The notes under the pieces are model-generated. The model saw only the letters and a program-made list of their open reading frames with translations, ran no database searches and was not told the DNA's origin. 9,460 bases of DNA from Deltaproteobacteria bacterium. Its GTDB lineage: Bacteria; Desulfobacterota; Desulfobacteria; Desulfobacterales; JAFDFH01. Both the position numbers and the translations under genes were made by a program. Shown here in pieces: positions 5,796 through 9,460 of this stretch; within the stretch, counting starts at the first letter, position 1; each line of letters starts with the position of its first letter. Where the stretch lies: NCBI GenBank assembly GCA_019309945.1, contig JAFDFH010000064.1, positions 1 through 9,460 of the forward strand, in the 5' to 3' direction.

Positions 5796-6965
5796 TCATT
5801 TTTCGCTTAAAATATTCTCATATATTGTTTTAGTAAACGTCTCAACGGTTCTTGAGAGATCAAACATAGCGATTATTTCTTTTCTTCCTTCTGCATAATT
5901 ATCTTTTTCATAAAAACTCTTTTCAATAGCTTTTGCCAATTTATCAGGGGAATTAGAAGGAAAAATAATACCAGCTTTATACATTCTAACAATTTTTCCC
6001 ATATCGCCAACGTCTGAAACGAGAACCGGGCATTCTAACTGCATCGCGTCAGAAAGTATAACGGGAATTGATTCGATTCTCGAAGGTATCACCAAAGCAT
6101 CACACCCCTTCAGATATGCAGCAGCCTCTTTTTGTTCAATATAACCTTTCAAACAAATAACATCAGCAAGATCATACGCTTTAATCATTTTCCTTAGACG
6201 ACTTTCCAGCGGCCCTCCCCCAAATAAATGTAAATAGACCTGCTTTCTGACCACCGGATCCAACTTCGCTATTGCTTCAATCAGAATGTCAGGTCCTTTA
6301 TTATAATGATAACGGCCGATGAAGAGATAGTTCTTTTTGTCGGGCATAAGATCCGCTTTTGCCGTCGTGTTTACATCCATCAGACGTGATGAGGGTAAAA
6401 ACAGACATTTTTTTCTGGAAAGGGTTTGTACATCATCTCTTAGTTGAAATCCATCTGCAAAGAGCACGGAAGATTGGTTTAGGATAACACGTAACATTTT
6501 ACTTATGATAGGCTTAGATCCATAATCCCAAATATCGGATCCAAGACACCATACAACGTATGGTGTCTTGTATATCCATTTGGGTACGAGCGCCCAGAGT
6601 CCTGAAGGAATTGCCCAAAGTGCAAGGATGACATCTATCTTTTTTGTTCGAATTGTTTTCAATGACGTCCATATGCCTTTAAGAATAACCGAAAGAATCA
6701 AGTGAAGATCTTTTGAAAAGCGCAATGTGGACAGGGGACGATTTACACCGGCCCAAGAGAAACGGATAACCTCGATTCCAGAATCAAATTGCGTTGATCG
6801 ATTCAAGCGCTGTCGCACCGTCATTTGAGTTATTACGCTCACATTCATCTTTTTTGACAATTCATGGGCAAAATCTTTAACAAACAGTCCGGCCGCTGCT
6901 TTGGCATCATTTTCAGACATGGGATAAGAGCTGGTAATAAGAAGTATGCGGGGTCTATTTTCCAT
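5796..6965 (-). CDS. GT4-family glycosyltransferase
   Basis: A 389-residue GT-B enzyme when started at the ATG at 6965 (MENRPRILLITSSYP). Starting farther upstream at 7019 would add 18 residues inside the previous gene that do not fit the family. The N-terminal domain has the PSG motif of ALWAIPSGLWA (115-125) and CLGSDIW (140-146). The donor domain has FIGRYHYNKGPDILIEA (215-231), LFGGGP (247-252) and PSRIESIPVILSDAM (294-308). The EX7E pair is E298 to D306, with Asp in the second place. The family usually transfers a hexose or modified sugar from a nucleotide sugar during O-antigen, capsule or exopolysaccharide synthesis. The ATG lies inside the last 11 nt of the aminotransferase gene, so translation is coupled. 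It is the last gene of the reverse operon and ends 12 bp from the opposing gene. Confidence 0.88.
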   Translation of the reverse strand: MENRPRILLITSSYPMSENDAKAAAGLFVKDFAHELSKKMNVSVITQMTVRQRLNRSTQFDSGIEVIRFSWAGVNRPLSTLRFSKDLHLILSVILKGIWTSLKTIRTKKIDVILALWAIPSGLWALVPKWIYKTPYVVWCLGSDIWDYGSKPIISKMLRVILNQSSVLFADGFQLRDDVQTLSRKKCLFLPSSRLMDVNTTAKADLMPDKKNYLFIGRYHYNKGPDILIEAIAKLDPVVRKQVYLHLFGGGPLESRLRKMIKAYDLADVICLKGYIEQKEAAAYLKGCDALVIPSRIESIPVILSDAMQLECPVLVSDVGDMGKIVRMYKAGIIFPSNSPDKLAKAIEKSFYEKDNYAEGRKEIIAMFDLSRTVETFTKTIYENILSEK

Positions 6966-8154
6966 AATACAGAAGGATACGGGTAACAGCATTGATGACA
7001 TCCTCAACATCTTCATCACTCAATTTGCCGGATAAAGGGAGGGATACGGTTCTTTCAGAGATAATTTCAGCATTTGGGAACATGCCTCCTTGAAGATTGT
7101 ATTTTTTTGCATAATAGGAATGCAGATGAAGTGCTCTATAATGAACGCCCGTGCCGATATTTTCTTTATGCATCGCGGTCATAAACTGGTTTCGTGTGAT
7201 GTTGAGATCTTCCAATTTTAACATTAGGGTATACAAATGGTATCCATGGCGATCGCCGGATAAAAGACCATTGAAAGGGATGTTAACCGGTAGATTTTTG
7301 AATGCTTCGTTGTATTGCTCCCATATTGATTTTCTGCGAATGGCGTATTTCTCAATGCGTTGAAGCTGGTGCAAGCCGATGGCCGCCTGGATATCCATCA
7401 TATTATATTTGAACCCGGGATAAACCACGTCATAATGCTTATACCCGTCATCACTGAAGCGATGCCATGCATCCTTTGTCATACCATGAAGCGCCAAAAT
7501 TTTGATCCAGTCCGCATAACGCTCATTATCGGTGGTCACCATGCCCCCTTCTCCGGTAACCACGTTTTTGGTAACGTAGAAACTAAAACATGTGAGGTCA
7601 CCAATGCATCCAACTTTTTGCCCCTGAGAGACTGTCTCAATGGCATGTGCAGCATCCTCGATAATTTTCAAGTCATATTTGCCGGCTATGGCTGCAATTC
7701 GATCCATGCGGCAGGGTCGGCCTGCAAAATGAACCGGGAGAATGATTCGTGAATTTTCCGTTATTGCAGTCTCGATTTGCTGTATATCGATGTTCATGGT
7801 CTTAAGATCTACATCCACAAATACGGGCTTACATCCGGCATGGATGATGGCGGCAGCAGATGCGGTAAAGGTCATCACCGGCATAATAACTTCATCGCCG
7901 GGTTCGATCTTGGCTGCCAATAATGCCAGGTGAAGGGCTGCCGTGCATGAATTGACTGCTACGGCATGTTTTGCGCCGATATAGTCCTTAAAATTATTTT
8001 CAAAACGTTCGACCTTGGGACCCGTTCCAATCCAGCCGGATTTTAAAGAATCAACCACCTCATCGATTTCCGCCTGTTCAATCGGCGGACTTCCAAAAAT
8101 GAGATAATCCGTTCTTACAGGACAACCGCCCGCTAATGCCGGGATATCTTCCAT
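6955..8154 (-). CDS. DegT/DnrJ/EryC1/StrS family PLP-dependent sugar aminotransferase (ArnB-like)
   Basis: A 399-residue type I PLP enzyme that typically transaminates a 3- or 4-keto nucleotide sugar using glutamate. The expected signatures are present: SGWIGTGPKVERFE near the N-terminus (39-52), the PLP phosphate-binding NSCTAALH (68-75), the pyridine-nitrogen Asp D167 in IIEDAAH, and the Schiff-base Lys K196 in SFYVTKNVVTGEGG. GFKYNMMDIQAAIGLHQL (247-264) and GVHYRALH (336-343) complete the ArnB/PglE-like pattern. ATG 8154 is one nt after the preceding stop (TGATATG). A GTG at 8166 and an ATG at 8205 are in frame but lie inside the neighbour. No nucleotide-sugar dehydratase or oxidase that would make its keto-sugar substrate is visible, so that gene must lie elsewhere. 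Family very sure; the exact sugar is not known. Confidence 0.93.
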   Translation of the reverse strand: MEDIPALAGGCPVRTDYLIFGSPPIEQAEIDEVVDSLKSGWIGTGPKVERFENNFKDYIGAKHAVAVNSCTAALHLALLAAKIEPGDEVIMPVMTFTASAAAIIHAGCKPVFVDVDLKTMNIDIQQIETAITENSRIILPVHFAGRPCRMDRIAAIAGKYDLKIIEDAAHAIETVSQGQKVGCIGDLTCFSFYVTKNVVTGEGGMVTTDNERYADWIKILALHGMTKDAWHRFSDDGYKHYDVVYPGFKYNMMDIQAAIGLHQLQRIEKYAIRRKSIWEQYNEAFKNLPVNIPFNGLLSGDRHGYHLYTLMLKLEDLNITRNQFMTAMHKENIGTGVHYRALHLHSYYAKKYNLQGGMFPNAEIISERTVSLPLSGKLSDEDVEDVINAVTRILLYYGK

Positions 8155-8155
8155 A

Positions 8156-9112
8156 TCAATCTTCACGGTGATCAATGAACCTTGCCGGACTCTGTCTTCT
8201 TTCAAATCTCATTTGAGAGATCTGTTCGGAAATAAGACCCATCATAAAAATGATGATAGAAGTCGTAAATAAAAGTGCGCTCATATTTGTAAAACGTCCC
8301 CATGCCAAAAATGTATAAATGTAATAAGACAGTCCCAAACAAAACATAAAAAAGCTGACCGGAAGAAATATTCTAAAAGGAGAAAAAAGAGTACAGATTT
8401 TGACGATGATCATAAAAAATCGGATGCCGTCTTTGAATATTTTAATATTACTTTTGCCTGCTTTACGCACTTTTACTCTAATCGGAACATATTTAAGTGT
8501 TCTTCCTGTTCTTAAAACAGCCAGTGTAATTGTTGTGGGATAAGAATAACTGTTGGGAAGTAAATATAAAAATTGTTGTGCGATATCCGATTTAATAGCT
8601 CGAAAACCTGAAGTAAGATCCTGAACATTAAATCTTGCAACATAAGATGCCAGCCAGTTATATATTTTGTTACCAAGAGCCCGCCCTAAAGAGGTCTGAT
8701 CTTTTGTTGAACGTGCCCCCACGACCATATCATAGTCTGGAAAATAATTAAGCATAGCCTCGATATCTTTAGGGTTATGCTGAAGATCAGCATCCATAAA
8801 CACCAGGACATCTCCGGACGCCGTTCTAATCCCACTTTTTATGGCTGCGCCGTTACCGATATTATAAGGGTGACTGTAAACTATGGCTCCGGCCTTCCTG
8901 GCAACAGCGGCGGTATCATCTGTTGATCCGTCGTCAATAACAATAATTTCAAAACCAGGGTGTAATTGTTTTAAACTCGATATGAGAAAATCGATACTTT
9001 TTCCCTCGTTTTTCGCCGGTATGATTACGGAAATGTTTTCTGGCGTAATATTAATTTTGTTCGTCCTCCATTGTGCCGCGATACTCAGCTTGTCCGAGCG
9101 ATGTTCAATCAA
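8156..9112 (-). CDS. GT2-family polyprenyl-phosphate-type glycosyltransferase with two C-terminal TM segments
   Basis: Up to 318 residues. The GT-A domain begins with ISVIIPAKNEG (27-37), followed by DDGSTDD (60-66), the metal-binding DxD in MDADLQH (106-112) and the DPM1/ArnC/GtrB-like TSGFRAIK (167-174). Two membrane segments follow at about 246-271 and 276-298, so the catalytic domain is cytoplasmic and membrane-anchored. Such enzymes move a sugar from a nucleotide donor to undecaprenyl or dolichyl phosphate, for later use on the periplasmic side. The only conventional start is TTG 9112, because an in-frame stop lies shortly upstream, but this TTG has no Shine-Dalgarno site. A strong GGAGGA inside the frame (9064-9069) precedes an ATT at 9055, which would give about 299 residues. 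Function and family are solid; the start is uncertain. Confidence 0.88.
   Translation of the reverse strand: MIEHRSDKLSIAAQWRTNKINITPENISVIIPAKNEGKSIDFLISSLKQLHPGFEIIVIDDGSTDDTAAVARKAGAIVYSHPYNIGNGAAIKSGIRTASGDVLVFMDADLQHNPKDIEAMLNYFPDYDMVVGARSTKDQTSLGRALGNKIYNWLASYVARFNVQDLTSGFRAIKSDIAQQFLYLLPNSYSYPTTITLAVLRTGRTLKYVPIRVKVRKAGKSNIKIFKDGIRFFMIIVKICTLFSPFRIFLPVSFFMFCLGLSYYIYTFLAWGRFTNMSALLFTTSIIIFMMGLISEQISQMRFERRQSPARFIDHRED
9064..9070 (-). promoter_or_regulatory. Strong Shine-Dalgarno sequence inside the GT2 reading frame
   Basis: On the - strand TGGAGGA is followed after 8 nt by ATT (9055-9053), coding for Ile20 of the long form. It sits 7 residues before the conserved ISVIIPAKNEG strand. 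The upstream TTG (9112) has no comparable site. This may mark the true start with a rare ATT codon, or be a chance purine stretch. Confidence 0.3.
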
Positions 9113-9147
9113 GTTCGATAAAGATTCATTGTCTGATTAGGTTTGAT

Positions 9148-9460
9148 TTAAAACATATTGCGAATATATGTGTCAAGTAGGGAGTTATCTTTCATGGCTG
9201 ATTCCGGATTGAATATATATAAAAGTAAAATGGTTTTATCTGACCCGTTAAATATAGTATGATGGTTTTGATTTAATCGGACAAATTTTCCATTAACTTT
9301 TTTACCGTCAATTAAAAGAGAAGAATTAGGGTTGTAATAATAGCCGTCAATCCATATGTTTTTCTCTATGAACTTTTTGGGTGGAATCTTAATTCCCGGT
9401 ATTAGAATCTCTCCAATTTTCGTATAAACATAATTGTCTTTTATTTTATTTTGAATTCGT
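9148..9460 (-). CDS. C-terminal end of a gene entering from the right edge (unrecognised; possibly membrane glycosyltransferase C-terminal domain)
   Basis: An open frame of 103 codons runs from the right edge to a TAA at 9150-9148, with its start outside the window. The visible part is soluble and rich in Tyr, Ile, Lys and Asn, with an alternating strand pattern: KNIWIDGYYYNPNSS, SLLIDGKKVNGKFVRL, NHHTIFNG, KTILLLYIFNP. This looks like a small beta-sandwich, such as the periplasmic C-terminal domain that follows the membrane part of some GT39/ArnT-like or YfhO-like proteins. That match is from shape only. It reads in the same direction as the GT2 gene and stops 35 nt before that gene's TTG, so it is probably the upstream gene of the reverse operon. 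Coding is supported by the unbroken frame through AT-rich DNA and by the repeated DG turns. The family is not recognised. Confidence 0.6.
   Translation of the reverse strand, partial: RIQNKIKDNYVYTKIGEILIPGIKIPPKKFIEKNIWIDGYYYNPNSSLLIDGKKVNGKFVRLNQNHHTIFNGSDKTILLLYIFNPESAMKDNSLLDTYIRNMF

Noticed and set aside
6966..7019. Longer N-terminus of the reverse GT4 gene from 7019
   Set aside because: The 18 extra residues lie inside the aminotransferase gene and precede the expected first strand; ATG 6965 fits the family.
7151..7933. Open frames on the + strand opposite the aminotransferase gene
   Set aside because: They are shadows of a strongly conserved PLP enzyme and show no family features of their own.
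8155..8205. Longer N-terminus of the aminotransferase from 8205 or GTG 8166
   Set aside because: These lie inside the GT2 gene. ATG 8154, one nt after the GT2 stop, gives a family-typical start and length.

Overview
The window is a bacterial chromosomal region of moderate-to-low GC made almost entirely of genes for cell-surface glycan or glycolipid assembly. The gene families and the frequent TTG starts would fit a Desulfobacterota-type (delta-proteobacterial) anaerobe. This placement is an impression from protein style only and is weakly supported. No rRNA, tRNA, CRISPR array, transposase or phage gene was seen.

Left flank (1-228): no gene, but dense inverted-repeat structure. Two adjacent GAA-loop hairpins lie at 65-108. 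A 35-bp interrupted AT-rich palindrome (141-175) follows, then a good sigma70-type promoter (TTGACA at 170-175, extended -10 TGTTATGAG at 191-199). A perfect 10-bp-arm inverted repeat (193-217) covers the -10 and the predicted transcription start. These elements sit directly in front of a winged-helix regulator gene with a TTG start (229-774), whose C-terminal half looks like a catalytically dead nucleotidyltransferase fold. The arrangement suggests an autoregulated controller of the locus.

Forward module (896-5783): five genes on the + strand. They encode a B12-binding radical SAM enzyme, a class I SAM methyltransferase, a multi-pass LPG_synthase_TM (UPF0104/AglD-like) membrane protein, a second class I methyltransferase and a GT-B glycosyltransferase. 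From the radical SAM gene on, spacing is 21 nt, 1 nt, 1 nt and a 4-nt overlap, so this is very probably one operon. It joins cobalamin/radical SAM chemistry, two methyl transfers, one glycosyl transfer and a possible lipid-flipping protein. The product cannot be named from sequence.

Reverse module (9460 down to 5796): four genes on the - strand. In transcription order they are the C-terminal end of a gene entering from the right edge, a GT2 polyprenyl-phosphate-type glycosyltransferase with two C-terminal membrane segments, a DegT/DnrJ/EryC1/StrS (ArnB-like) sugar aminotransferase, and a GT4 glycosyltransferase. Junctions are 35 nt, 1 nt and an 11-nt overlap. This looks like the end of an O-antigen, capsule or lipid-modification operon that supplies and transfers an amino sugar.

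The two modules converge at 5783/5796 with only 12 bp between stop codons and no recognisable terminator. Together they look like the meeting point of two envelope-glycan gene sets.
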